DNA from: Oscillospiraceae bacterium NTUH-002-81
Lineage (GTDB): Bacteria > Bacillota > Clostridia > Lachnospirales > Lachnospiraceae
Direction of reading: 5' to 3'
Length of the DNA stretch: 64,000 bases
Assembly (NCBI GenBank): GCA_032620915.1
Contig: CP136052.1
Location: 1,588,501-1,652,500, forward strand
Shown: piece after piece, positions 19,370-27,256 of the stretch
How the letters are laid out: every line of letters begins with the position of its first letter
How positions within the stretch are numbered: the first letter of the stretch is position 1
Translations under genes and position numbers: made by a program
Notes under the pieces: model-generated
Told to the model about the DNA's origin: nothing
Seen by the model: the letters and a program-made list of their open reading frames with translations, nothing else
Database searches by the model: none

Positions 19370-19444
19370 TACCAAGGTAGTAAGTCAGAAAACCACGATA
19401 CGCTTGCGTATGAGTGGTTGAATGACTTAACGATAGTATTACAA
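19364..19444. repeat. Palindromic element D overlapping the gltD stop
   Basis: Perfect 9-base outer arms TTGTAATAC and GTATTACAA enclose nested stems: AAGTCA with TGACTT, ACCAC with GTGGT, and ATACG-CTTG-CGTAT. The CTTG tetraloop with G-C closure is the same as in the apical hairpins of elements B and C. No T-run follows directly, so it is not a standard terminator. Confidence 0.65.
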
Positions 19445-19457
19445 AACATATATAATA

Positions 19458-19515
19458 GGAAAGGCTTGCTTTATTTACACATACAAATGTGTAGAAAAGG
19501 CAGGTCTTTTCTTAT
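19458..19515 (+). terminator. Probable terminator of gltBD
   Basis: A long imperfect stem: CTTGCTTT pairs with AAAAGGCAGG, and ACACAT with ATGTGT around an ACAA loop. It ends in GTCTTTTCTTATT. It lies about 90 bases after gltD. Confidence 0.6.
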
Positions 19516-19544
19516 TCGAATTTTAGCAGATACAAATACAGGAG

Positions 19545-19710
19545 AGATACAAGTTCGAAGTGACGATAGCGAGGCTTTCGAAATGACGAGTACGCGAACA
19601 GCGACAGTGAGCGCATGTTTGAACCTCGAAGAGGTGAGTTTGCGCAGCAGCTGGAGCGAAAAAGTGCGTACGAGGAGTAGAAAACGAAGCGTGTCACGAG
19701 AACTGTATCT
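19545..19710. repeat. Large palindromic element E between gltD and mgtE
   Basis: 166 bases with inverted ends AGATACAAGTTC and GAACTGTATCT. Internal stems include GTGAC with GTCAC, GTACGC with GCGTAC, GCGCA with TGCGC and the apical hairpin ACCTC-GAA-GAGGT. No credible coding potential. The end motif GTTC/GAAC and the nested stems place it with the other palindromic elements here, though its sequence is divergent. Confidence 0.6.
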
Positions 19711-19747
19711 GTAATGTCTTAATTCAGAAGGTCTTTGTTTTCCATAC

Positions 19748-19776
19748 TGGACAATTCTTGCTACTTTTAGTATAGT
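19748..19776 (+). promoter_or_regulatory. Promoter of mgtE
   Basis: TGGACA (19748-19753), 17-base spacer, TATAGT (19771-19776). It predicts a leader of about 130 bases. That leader contains a possible stem (AAGCCCTG with CAGGCTT) and a short upstream reading frame. I do not see the consensus of the M-box magnesium riboswitch in it. Confidence 0.75.
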
Positions 19777-19820
19777 TAAAGAATAGGCGCAAAGATAAGC
19801 CCTGAAAGGTGGTGGTTTTT

Positions 19821-19940
19821 ATGGTAAAAAATACAGAGGGACAGGCTTCTGATGTTCCAGGTCGAATGTGTATGAAAAATATCATAAAAATTTCATCTGG
19901 AGGAAGCTTATCATGGATATGGACATTGTCATGGATTTAG
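19821..19940 (+). CDS. Possible 39-codon leader peptide overlapping the mgtE start
   Basis: ATG at 19821 follows AAAGGTGG at a good distance and reads 39 codons (MVKNTEGQ...) to a TAG at 19938-19940. It runs 28 bases past the mgtE start in another frame. Its translation would cross the mgtE ribosome site, so it could couple or attenuate mgtE expression. No homologue is recognised, so it may be chance. Confidence 0.35.
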   Translation: MVKNTEGQASDVPGRMCMKNIIKISSGGSLSWIWTLSWI

Positions 19941-21271
19941 ACAAAATCAAGGAACTGATCGAGACCAAGCAATATTCCCTTCTGCGGGAAATGCTGTCGG
20001 AGATGAACGAGGCGGATATTGCGGCAATGATGGAGGAGCTGACCGGCGACGACATGCTGACGGTATTCCGTTTTCTGCCGAAGGATATGGCGGCGGATGT
20101 ATTTTCCTATCTGCCCATCGAGTATCAGCAGGATATCATCACCGATCTGTCAGATAAAGAGGCGGCCAATGTCATCGACAGCCTGATGGCGGATGATGCG
20201 GCGGACCTGATGGAGGAAATGCCGGCCAACGTGGTGAAGAAGCTGCTGGCCAACGCAAGCCCGGAGACACGGCGGGATATCAACCTGCTGCTGCGCTACC
20301 CGGAGGATTCCGCCGGAAGCATCATGACGGTGGAGTTTGTGGATCTGAAGGAGACGCTGACGGTGGAGCAGGCGATCCTGCGTATCCGCCGAACCGGTGT
20401 GGACAAAGAAACCATTGATGTTTGTTATGTGTTGGATAACCGGAGAAAGCTCATTGGCTCCGTGACGCTGCGGCGTCTGTTGCTGAGTTCCTCTGACGAA
20501 CTCATTGAAAATATCATGAACGAGCATGTGATCTCCGTTCACACGCTCATGGACCAGGAGGAAGTATCCCGGCAGTTCCAGAAATACGACTTTACTTCCA
20601 TGCCGGTTGTGGACAACGAGAACCGGCTGGTGGGCATTATCACCGTCGATGATATCGTGGATATCCTGCAGGAAGAGACCACGGAGGATATCGAGAAGAT
20701 GGCTGCTATCGTGCCGAACGACAAGCCGTACATGCGAACCGGCATCATCGATACGTGGAAAAAACGTATCCCCTGGCTGTTGTTCCTCATGGTGTCGGCC
20801 ACCTTTACCGGCGCCATCATTTCTTCCTTTGAGGATGCCCTGAGCAGCTATGTGGTGCTGACAGCCTTCATTCCCATGCTCATGGATACCGGCGGAAATG
20901 CCGGTGGTCAGGCTTCGGCGACGATCATCCGTGGACTGTCCTTGGAAGAGATCGAGTTCGGGGATATTCTGCGCGTCATGTGGAAGGAAATGCGGGTCGG
21001 CGTGTTCTGCGGCGTGACGCTGGCGGGCGCCAATTTTATAAAAATGCTGGTATTCGACCGGACAGGAGTTCCGGTGGCCTGTGTCGTCTGCCTGACCCTG
21101 ATCGTGGCAGTTACTGTGGCCAAGCTGATCGGCTGCTCCCTGCCGATGATCGCCCGCAGGATCGGTTTTGACCCTGCCGTCATGGCCAGCCCTTTTATTA
21201 CAACGATAGTGGATGCATTGTCTCTGCTGGTATATTTCCGGTTTGCGACGTTGATCCTTCACATCGGATAA
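19913..21271 (+). CDS. mgtE: Magnesium transporter MgtE
   Basis: 452 residues: N-terminal superhelical MgtE_N repeats, including MMEEMPANVV-type segments (about 40-130), two CBS domains (about 130-255), then five membrane helices with the conserved AFIPMLMDTGGNAGGQAS block that forms the ion path. It imports Mg2+ and is gated by Mg2+ binding in the N and CBS domains. I use the ATG at 19913 after GGAGGAAGC, not the upstream in-frame ATG, which lacks a ribosome site. It lies 27 bases before the NSS transporter gene. Confidence 0.95.
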   Translation: MDMDIVMDLDKIKELIETKQYSLLREMLSEMNEADIAAMMEELTGDDMLTVFRFLPKDMAADVFSYLPIEYQQDIITDLSDKEAANVIDSLMADDAADLMEEMPANVVKKLLANASPETRRDINLLLRYPEDSAGSIMTVEFVDLKETLTVEQAILRIRRTGVDKETIDVCYVLDNRRKLIGSVTLRRLLLSSSDELIENIMNEHVISVHTLMDQEEVSRQFQKYDFTSMPVVDNENRLVGIITVDDIVDILQEETTEDIEKMAAIVPNDKPYMRTGIIDTWKKRIPWLLFLMVSATFTGAIISSFEDALSSYVVLTAFIPMLMDTGGNAGGQASATIIRGLSLEEIEFGDILRVMWKEMRVGVFCGVTLAGANFIKMLVFDRTGVPVACVVCLTLIVAVTVAKLIGCSLPMIARRIGFDPAVMASPFITTIVDALSLLVYFRFATLILHIG

Positions 21272-21298
21272 AAAAATAAAAAGAGAGAGAAAGAGAAA

Positions 21299-22666
21299 AT
21301 GGAAAGAGAAACATTTCAATCAAGACTTGGTTTCCTGCTGTTGTCTGCAGGCTGCGCCATCGGCATCGGAAACGTATGGAGATTTCCCTATATCACGGGA
21401 AAATACGGCGGCGGCGTATTTGTGCTGCTGTACATATTTTTCCTGGTGCTGGTGGGCGTGCCTGTGATGACCATGGAGTTTGCCATCGGCAGAGCCAGTC
21501 AGAAGAGCACGGTGCGTGCCTATCATGTACTGGAAAAACCGGGACAGAAATGGCATGTACACGGCTATATCGCCCTTGCCGGCAACTTTGTTCTGATGAT
21601 GTTCTACACCTCCGTAGCCGGATGGATGATCCACTATTTTTACCGGTATGTCACCGGTTCCATGGAGGGCATCCACGGCGATGCCACAGCAGCGGCTTTC
21701 GGTGAGATGCTGGCTTCCCCGGGAACGGTCACCATCTGGATGGTGCTCATCGTTGCGGCAGGATTTTTTATCTGCTCCAGAGGCCTGCAGAAGGGGGTGG
21801 AAAACGTTTCCAAATGGATGATGGTATCTCTGCTCATCCTCATGCTTGTGCTGGCGGTGCACAGCTTTACCCTGGAGGGCGGCGGAGAGGGCCTGAAGTT
21901 CTATCTGATGCCCGATTTCCAGAGAACGCTGGACAGCGGCCTGTTTGAAACCGTCACCGCAGCCATGAACCAGGCATTTTTCACCCTGAGCCTTGGCATC
22001 GGCGCCATGCTGATCTTCGGCAGCTACCTGAAAAAAGACAAAACCCTGCTGGGTGAGTCCATCAGCATTGCCTGCCTGGACACCTTTGTGGCATTCGTAT
22101 CCGGCCTCATCATTTTCCCGGCCTGCTTTGCCTACAACGTCAGCCCGGACAGCGGCCCGTCCCTGATCTTTATCACCCTGCCCAACATTTTCAATTCCAT
22201 GGCGGGCGGCAGGATCTGGGGCAGCCTGTTCTTCTTGTTTATGTTTTTTGCATCCTTCTCCACGATCATCGCCGTGTTTGAGAACATTATGGCGTGTACA
22301 AGAGATCTGTTCCATATTGGAAGAGGAAAAGCGGCCGTGATCAACGGCATCCTCATGGTGATCCTGTCCATGCCGTGCGTGCTGGGCTACAATGTATGGT
22401 CGGCCTTCCAGCCCTTGGGCGCAGGCTCCACCGTTCTGGATCTGGAGGACTTCATCGTCAGCAACTTCCTGCTGCCGCTGGGCTCCCTCGTATATCTGCT
22501 CTTCTGTGTCAGCCGCGTGGGCTGGGGCTTTGAAAACTACCGGGCAGAGGCCAATGCGGGCGAGGGTGTGAAGATTCCCAAAGGCATCCGGTTCTATGTG
22601 ACCTGGATCCTGCCGATCTTCGTCATCATCGTATTTTTACAGGGCCTGATCGCAAAGTTTTCGTAA
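21299..22666 (+). CDS. Sodium-dependent transporter, neurotransmitter:sodium symporter family
   Basis: 455 residues with 11-12 membrane segments. The family signature is at the N-terminus: GFLLLSAGCAIGIGNVWRFPY with the unwound TM1 Gly/Asn positions that bind sodium and substrate, plus FFTLSLGIGAML in TM6. Bacterial members import amino acids such as tryptophan, tyrosine or leucine with Na+. The ligand here is not predictable. It likely shares a transcript with mgtE. Its stop codon lies inside the left arm of palindromic element C. Confidence 0.92.
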   Translation: MERETFQSRLGFLLLSAGCAIGIGNVWRFPYITGKYGGGVFVLLYIFFLVLVGVPVMTMEFAIGRASQKSTVRAYHVLEKPGQKWHVHGYIALAGNFVLMMFYTSVAGWMIHYFYRYVTGSMEGIHGDATAAAFGEMLASPGTVTIWMVLIVAAGFFICSRGLQKGVENVSKWMMVSLLILMLVLAVHSFTLEGGGEGLKFYLMPDFQRTLDSGLFETVTAAMNQAFFTLSLGIGAMLIFGSYLKKDKTLLGESISIACLDTFVAFVSGLIIFPACFAYNVSPDSGPSLIFITLPNIFNSMAGGRIWGSLFFLFMFFASFSTIIAVFENIMACTRDLFHIGRGKAAVINGILMVILSMPCVLGYNVWSAFQPLGAGSTVLDLEDFIVSNFLLPLGSLVYLLFCVSRVGWGFENYRAEANAGEGVKIPKGIRFYVTWILPIFVIIVFLQGLIAKFS

Positions 22667-22825
22667 ACAGTTCAGATTATGCCGAACGAGAACAGCGATC
22701 GTGCTTGCACGAATAGCTGAGCGAGGAAAGGCATAAGAAGAGCGCCAGAAAATGAGCAGAAAGTAGATGCGAAGCAGTGGAGAGTGCGGAAGCACGATTC
22801 TGCGAATGGCGCGGCTGAACTGTTT
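22665..22825. repeat. Structured palindromic element C, between the NSS transporter and rpsB
   Basis: 161 bases with perfect 11-base ends AAACAGTTCAG and CTGAACTGTTT. The fold parallels element B (minus strand): TTATGCC with GGCATAA holding a TCGTG-CTTG-CACGA hairpin, then GCGCCA with TGGCGC enclosing GTGC-GGAA-GCAC. Loops and single-stranded blocks (GAGCGCCA, ATGAGCA, GCGAATGGCGCG) are shared with B, while paired bases differ in a compensatory way. It sits directly upstream of the rpsB promoter. Confidence 0.8.
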
Positions 22826-22857
22826 AGACAATGTTGTAAACAACGTGAAAAAATATC

Positions 22858-22886
22858 TTGAAATAGTATAGCCTCTGTGCTATACT
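22858..22886 (+). promoter_or_regulatory. Promoter of rpsB-tsf
   Basis: TTGAAA (22858-22863), 17-base spacer, TATACT (22881-22886). The spacer and -10 also form an inverted repeat, AGTATAGC with GCTATACT. Confidence 0.8.
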
Positions 22887-22998
22887 ATTTTAGTCTATGA
22901 GAAAACACGCGGGTGGATTCTGGAGATGGTGCCGTTTCGACGGTCTATCCGGAAAGTGGATATCCGCGGAAGAATTTAACCAAATGGAGGAAAGAAAC
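22887..22998 (+). promoter_or_regulatory. Structured 5' leader of rpsB
   Basis: About 105 bases of leader with a CCGT-TTCG-ACGG hairpin closed by GGAT with TATCC, and a second hairpin, CGGA..TATCCG. Ribosomal protein S2 leaders that bind S2 are known in several bacterial groups; whether this one matches a described class needs a covariance search. Confidence 0.5.
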
Positions 22999-23736
22999 AT
23001 GAGCGTTATTTCAATGAAGCAGTTACTCGAAGCCGGTGTGCATTTCGGACACCAGACCAGAAGATGGAACCCTAAGATGGCTCCTTACATCTACACAGAG
23101 AGAAATGGTATCTACATCATCGACCTGCAGAAGTCCGTTGGCAAAGTGGACGAGGCTTACAAGGCAATCTTCGATATCGCAGCAGACGGCGGCAGCATTC
23201 TGTTCGTAGGAACCAAGAAGCAGGCACAGGACGCTATCCGTGTAGAGGCTGAGAGATGCGGCATGTATTTTGTAAATGAGAGATGGCTCGGCGGTATGCT
23301 GACTAACTTCAAGACCATCCAGAGCAGAATCGCAAGACTGAAAGCAATCGAGACCATGTCCGAGGACGGCACCTTCGACGTACTTCCGAAGAAAGAAGTT
23401 ATCGCTCTGAAGAAAGAGTGGGAGAAGCTGGAGAAGAACCTTGGCGGTATCAAGAACATGAAGAAGCTTCCGGATGCCATCTTCATCGTTGACCCGAAGA
23501 AGGAGAGAATCTGCGTACAGGAAGCTCACACACTGGGTATTCCGCTGATCGGTATCGCTGATACCAACTGCGATCCGGAAGAGCTGGATTACGTGATCCC
23601 GGGTAACGACGATGCCATCCGTGCAGTAAAACTCATCGTTTCCAAGATGGCAGACGCTGTCATCGAGGCAAACCAGGGCGCTGCTGAGGAAGTTGCAGAG
23701 GCAGCTGCAGAAGAGGCAGAGGCTACAGAAGAGTAA
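22999..23736 (+). CDS. rpsB: 30S ribosomal protein uS2
   Basis: 245 residues. Family motifs [22 protein letters not shown] at the N-terminus, the coiled-coil insert around [21 protein letters not shown] and the [12 protein letters not shown] block; the tail is Glu/Ala rich. Start ATG at 22999 follows TGGAGGAAAGAAAC; the longer upstream frame is leader RNA. The classical operon partner tsf follows 40 bases later. Confidence 0.97.
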   Translation: MSVISMKQLLEAGVHFGHQTRRWNPKMAPYIYTERNGIYIIDLQKSVGKVDEAYKAIFDIAADGGSILFVGTKKQAQDAIRVEAERCGMYFVNERWLGGMLTNFKTIQSRIARLKAIETMSEDGTFDVLPKKEVIALKKEWEKLEKNLGGIKNMKKLPDAIFIVDPKKERICVQEAHTLGIPLIGIADTNCDPEELDYVIPGNDDAIRAVKLIVSKMADAVIEANQGAAEEVAEAAAEEAEATEE

Positions 23737-23776
23737 TCATAACCGAGATTCTACACGCTAATTGGAGGAAGATAAC

Positions 23777-24715
23777 ATGGCTATTACAGCAGCAATGGTA
23801 AAAGAGTTAAGAGAGATGAGCGGCGCCGGCATGATGGACTGCAAGAAAGCTCTTACCGCTACAGACGGTGATATGGACAAGGCAGTAGAGTTCTTAAGAG
23901 AGAAAGGCCTTGCAACCGCACAGAAGAAGGCAGGAAGAATCGCAGCAGAGGGTATCGTTATGCTGAAGGTTTCCGATGATTCCAAGAAGGCAGTCGCTGT
24001 AGAAGTAAACGCAGAGACAGACTTCGTTGCAAAGAACGAGAAGTTTCAGGGATACGTTGCACAGGTTGCTGAGCAGGCTCTGGACACCACAGCAGCAGAT
24101 ATCGACGCTTTCCTGGCTGAGCCCTGGAAATTCGATACAACCAAGACTGTAAACGAGGCACTTGCAGGACAGATCGCTGTCATCGGTGAGAACATGAAGA
24201 TCCGTCGTTTCCAGCAGGTTGAGGAGGCAGACGGTTTCGTAGCTTCCTACACCCATATGGGCGGCAAGATCGGCGTTCTCGTTGACGTTGTCACAGATGT
24301 TGTCAACGATGCTGTCAAAGAGATGGCTAAGAACGTAGCAATGCAGGTTGCAGCTCTGAAACCGCAGTACACAAGCCGTGCAGAGGTAAGCGCTGACTAC
24401 ATCGAGCATGAGAAAGGCATCCTTCTTGCACAGATCAAGAACGACCCGAAGGAGTCCCAGAAGCCGGAGAAGGTTATCGAGGGCATGATCACAGGCCGTA
24501 TCAACAAAGAGCTCAAAGAGATCTGCCTGCTTGACCAGGTATACGTAAAGGCTGAGGACGGCAAGCAGTCCGTTGGCAAGTACGTTGAGGAAGTTGCCAA
24601 GACAAACGGCGCAAAGATCACCATCAAAGGCTTCGTTCGTTTCGAGACCGGTGAGGGCCTGGAGAAGAAGGAAGAGGATTTTGCAGCAGAAGTTGCAAAG
24701 CAGATGAACGCATAA
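23777..24715 (+). CDS. tsf: Elongation factor Ts
   Basis: 312 residues: N-terminal UBA-like domain ELREMSGAGMMDCKKAL, the core with AAEGIVMLKV and NAETDFVAKNE (EF-Tu contact TDFV), and a C-terminal coiled domain. It recycles EF-Tu by GDP release. I use ATG 23777 (MAITAAMV) after TTGGAGGAAGATAAC instead of the in-frame TTG at 23762, which lies in the ribosome site. Confidence 0.97.
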   Translation: MAITAAMVKELREMSGAGMMDCKKALTATDGDMDKAVEFLREKGLATAQKKAGRIAAEGIVMLKVSDDSKKAVAVEVNAETDFVAKNEKFQGYVAQVAEQALDTTAADIDAFLAEPWKFDTTKTVNEALAGQIAVIGENMKIRRFQQVEEADGFVASYTHMGGKIGVLVDVVTDVVNDAVKEMAKNVAMQVAALKPQYTSRAEVSADYIEHEKGILLAQIKNDPKESQKPEKVIEGMITGRINKELKEICLLDQVYVKAEDGKQSVGKYVEEVAKTNGAKITIKGFVRFETGEGLEKKEEDFAAEVAKQMNA

Positions 24716-24766
24716 TCTTACAGTTCGCATAAGAATTTGAACCGTAATTTTATCATGTAAATCACC

Positions 24767-24815
24767 GAAAAACCTTGAATTTCCTATGAAAATGGGATAA
24801 TTCAAGGTTTTTTTT
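24767..24815 (+). terminator. Terminator of rpsB-tsf
   Basis: AAAAACCTTGAAT pairs with ATTCAAGGTTTTT across a 19-base loop, followed by further T residues. Confidence 0.9.
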
Positions 24816-24888
24816 GCGCGTTGGGGAATAAATTTTGACTTATCGTAAATTATCGCTAGGGCATGTAATTTGTGCTTCAAAATTTTAT

Positions 24889-24917
24889 GTGACAAACGTA
24901 ATAACCTATGGTATTAT
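24889..24917 (+). promoter_or_regulatory. Probable promoter upstream of a gene remnant
   Basis: GTGACA (24889-24894), 17-base spacer, TATTAT (24912-24917). It probably once drove the HTH regulator whose tail remains at 25003-25173. Confidence 0.55.
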
Positions 24918-25002
24918 AAAAACGATATAAGAGAAAATGACTTTTGCGAAAACGAAAGTATCTTTATGTTTTTTGCGCGTATACTTCCTTTTGTGGAAAT
25001 AA

Positions 25003-25173
25003 ATACTTGAAAAAATATATACAGCATTGGGCGTAACATTATCGCAGTTTTTTCAGGAAGGTAATTCGGAGAATCTGACAGAAAAACGGAAAGAAGTTTT
25101 AAGGATATGGAACGATCTGAGTACAAATGAGCAGGAAACAGTAATGTCAATGCTGCGTGGACTTCAGAAGTAG
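25003..25173 (+). pseudogene. Remnant of an XRE-type HTH regulator (C-terminal part only)
   Basis: 57 codons, opened by a stop at 25000-25002, encode LEKIYTALGVTLSQFF followed by KRKEVLRIWNDLS and SMLRGLQK. This closely resembles the end of small cro/CI-type regulators common in Lachnospiraceae (last DNA-binding helix, then a short tail). The helix-turn-helix core upstream is missing: in the same frame an ATG at 24937 gives only a 21-codon unrelated peptide. The gene therefore appears to have decayed by internal deletion next to the riboswitch. Confidence 0.65.
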
Positions 25174-25302
25174 GCGAACAGTTCGAATATATATCGGCTG
25201 TTCTCTTTCTGTTTTAAGCGTTAAAACGGTAATGTTTTACTTGTGTACAATGGGGTGCGGGAATGTAAGTACATCAATATTTTTGCATAAGTTTAAAAGC
25301 TA

Positions 25303-25385
25303 TAATAAGGAAACCGGCAAAACAGATGAAAGTCTGAGACGCAAAGCTACAGGGCCTGTAAAATGGCAGCCAGTTGCATGAAATG
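25303..25385 (+). ncRNA. Cyclic di-GMP-I (GEMM-I) riboswitch aptamer
   Basis: The conserved core is present in order: ACCGGCAAAAC, a P2 hairpin (CAGA-TGAAAG-TCTG) with GNRA-like loop, GACGCAAAGC, ACAGGGCCTGT (P3 base) and GGCAGCCAGTTGC. This is the GEMM-I pattern in which the G of GACGCAAAG and neighbouring bases hold c-di-GMP. A TATAAT at 25301-25306 would start transcripts near 25313, right at the aptamer. A terminator hairpin lies 6 bases downstream and the first signalling gene at 25471, so c-di-GMP probably controls read-through into the island. Confidence 0.9.
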
Positions 25386-25390
25386 AGGTG

Positions 25391-25416
25391 CACTGTCTGG
25401 CGGACAGTGTTTTTTT
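25391..25416 (+). terminator. Riboswitch expression-platform terminator
   Basis: CACTGTC and GACAGTG (7 bp, 5-base loop) followed by seven T residues. Its closeness to the aptamer suggests transcription control. I could not deduce from the sequence whether ligand turns the terminator on or off. Confidence 0.85.
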
Positions 25417-25470
25417 CGGTGTTATTTCATAGACGTAACCATAATGATTTTATTAGGAAAGAGAAAAAAT

Positions 25471-27243
25471 ATGAACATCAAAAAAGTACAAAGTGCAAGC
25501 CTTTTTCTGGCATGTATAGCAGCAACAGGACTTATGGGATGTGGGAAAACAGATGAAACATCAAAGAAACACGAAGCAATTACTTTTATGGCTCCTTATA
25601 TGGATGTGGACAGCTTTATAGAAGAAGTGCATAAAACATATCCGGAGATTGCGCTTGAAGTAATCCCGTACAGCGGAGCAAATACAACGGTGTATCTGAA
25701 TACGATACTGAAGGAAAATGATCTGCCGGATATCTGCACACTTTCCCTTTATGATCCGGAGCTGTTGGATCTCAGTGACAGGATGCTTGATCTTTCGGGT
25801 TATGCTTTCACAGATAATTATGTAGAATCCCGTCTGAAGGAGGTATCAGATGAAGGGGCGATCTATATGCTTCCATCTGCGTATAACTGTTTTGGTATTA
25901 CCCATAACAAAACATTATTAGAAAAACATGGATGGACAGTTCCGCAGTCGTTCCGGGAACTCGAACAGCTTGCCAAAGAAGCAGAGGAATCCGGGGTTCA
26001 GTTATGTTTGTCCCAGATCCAGTATCCGGGATATGGTTTCCAGTATTTATGCAATATTGCAGATACCGGATTTTTAAGCTCTCTGGATGGAAGACAGTGG
26101 CAGAAGGATTATCTGTCAGGGAAAGCAAATGTCAGTGATACAAAGGGTATGATGGACAGCATGGAATATATCCGGAAATGGAAAGACCTTGGTATGCTTG
26201 ACGGTAGCAACAGCGATCCGATCGATGATGCAGTAACAAGAGATGATTTTATTAAGGGAAATACGCTGTTTATGCTTGGATCACAGAATGGTATCACGGA
26301 TTCAGATGCTACAACAGATGAATTTGGACTGATGCCGTATCTGTCAGAAGATGGAAGTAAGAATGTCTACATATTGTCAGTGGGACGTTATTATGGGTTG
26401 AATAAAAAGTTAGAGGATGATCCGCAGAAACTGGAAGATGCGTTAAAGGTAATGGAAGTGCTGTCTACTGTTGAGGGAACATCTTCCCTTTACCCAGAGG
26501 CATCACTAAAAGCCAGTCTCCTTCCATTTAAGGATGCAAAGGCAGACGATACCTATTATGGTGATATCGTAGATGCGATCAATGCAGGAAATACGGCGCC
26601 GCTTATTTACTCTGGCTGGGAAAATACACTTGTCACTACAGGAACAAAAATGCTGGAGTATATGCAGGATAAAGCAACGATAGAAGATGTGGTAAAGCAG
26701 CTTGAGCATGATCAGGAAAGCGTGGTAAACAATAAGCCGGAAGTCATTACCACAACAACGGAAGTTATTTCTCAGGAGAATTGTGCAAAGCTGGTAGGCA
26801 GATGTTTTGCACAGGCAACTGACAGTGATCTGGCACTTGTTTCCCTGGGAACATGGATCAGTGGTAACGGGTTGAATCAGAACAATGACTGCGTAAGTTC
26901 AAAGATGTATGCAAAAGAACTTACAGTGGATGATCTCAGTGCGATCATTCCGACAGGCTGGTCGAGGACAATTCAGACGGTCAGTTTAACAGGAAAACAG
27001 ATAAGAGACCTATATAAAGAGGGATATGATGCAGTCGGTACAGGAAACAATTATCCTTATGTGCTGGTAAGTCCGGTGGAACTGGAAGGTGAGAAGCCTT
27101 ATCAGGTGGCTGTTTCCGGAATCAGCGAAAAACTTGCTTCGGAAGTGGAAGTGACAGACAGTGGTATTGTAGGCCTGGATGCGGCAAAAGAGTTTTTTGG
27201 GCAATTTAAGACTTTAAGTGAAGCAGACGCTGAATGGAAATAA
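25471..27243 (+). CDS. Lipoprotein solute-binding protein fused to a 5'-nucleotidase C-like domain (A)
   Basis: 590 residues. Lipobox LMGC with acylated Cys24. Residues of about 35-420 form a family 1 extracellular solute-binding domain (ITFMAPYMDV, NDLPDICTLS, GAIYMLPSAYNC). About 425-560 resemble the C-terminal domain of 5'-nucleotidases: NCAKLVGRCFAQATDSDLALVS, then DLSAIIPTGWSRTIQTVSLTGKQI. No metallophosphatase domain is present, so catalysis is unlikely. No permease or ATPase is nearby. The kinase gene starts 13 bases downstream, so it is probably a ligand receptor on the outer membrane face. ATG 25471 follows AGGAAAGAG. First gene after the c-di-GMP riboswitch. Confidence 0.82.
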   Translation: MNIKKVQSASLFLACIAATGLMGCGKTDETSKKHEAITFMAPYMDVDSFIEEVHKTYPEIALEVIPYSGANTTVYLNTILKENDLPDICTLSLYDPELLDLSDRMLDLSGYAFTDNYVESRLKEVSDEGAIYMLPSAYNCFGITHNKTLLEKHGWTVPQSFRELEQLAKEAEESGVQLCLSQIQYPGYGFQYLCNIADTGFLSSLDGRQWQKDYLSGKANVSDTKGMMDSMEYIRKWKDLGMLDGSNSDPIDDAVTRDDFIKGNTLFMLGSQNGITDSDATTDEFGLMPYLSEDGSKNVYILSVGRYYGLNKKLEDDPQKLEDALKVMEVLSTVEGTSSLYPEASLKASLLPFKDAKADDTYYGDIVDAINAGNTAPLIYSGWENTLVTTGTKMLEYMQDKATIEDVVKQLEHDQESVVNNKPEVITTTTEVISQENCAKLVGRCFAQATDSDLALVSLGTWISGNGLNQNNDCVSSKMYAKELTVDDLSAIIPTGWSRTIQTVSLTGKQIRDLYKEGYDAVGTGNNYPYVLVSPVELEGEKPYQVAVSGISEKLASEVEVTDSGIVGLDAAKEFFGQFKTLSEADAEWK

Positions 27244-27256
27244 GCGGAGGGGAAGG

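Noticed and set aside
19777..19912. c-di-GMP or other known riboswitch upstream of mgtE, because of GGCGCAAAGATAAGCC
   Set aside because: Only the GCGCAAAG string resembles GEMM; the surrounding P2, P3 and GCAGCC blocks are absent, and the M-box consensus is not seen either.
25374..25556. 60-codon frame across the riboswitch terminator
   Set aside because: It overlaps the aptamer end and terminator and lacks similarity; the RNA explanation accounts for the sequence.
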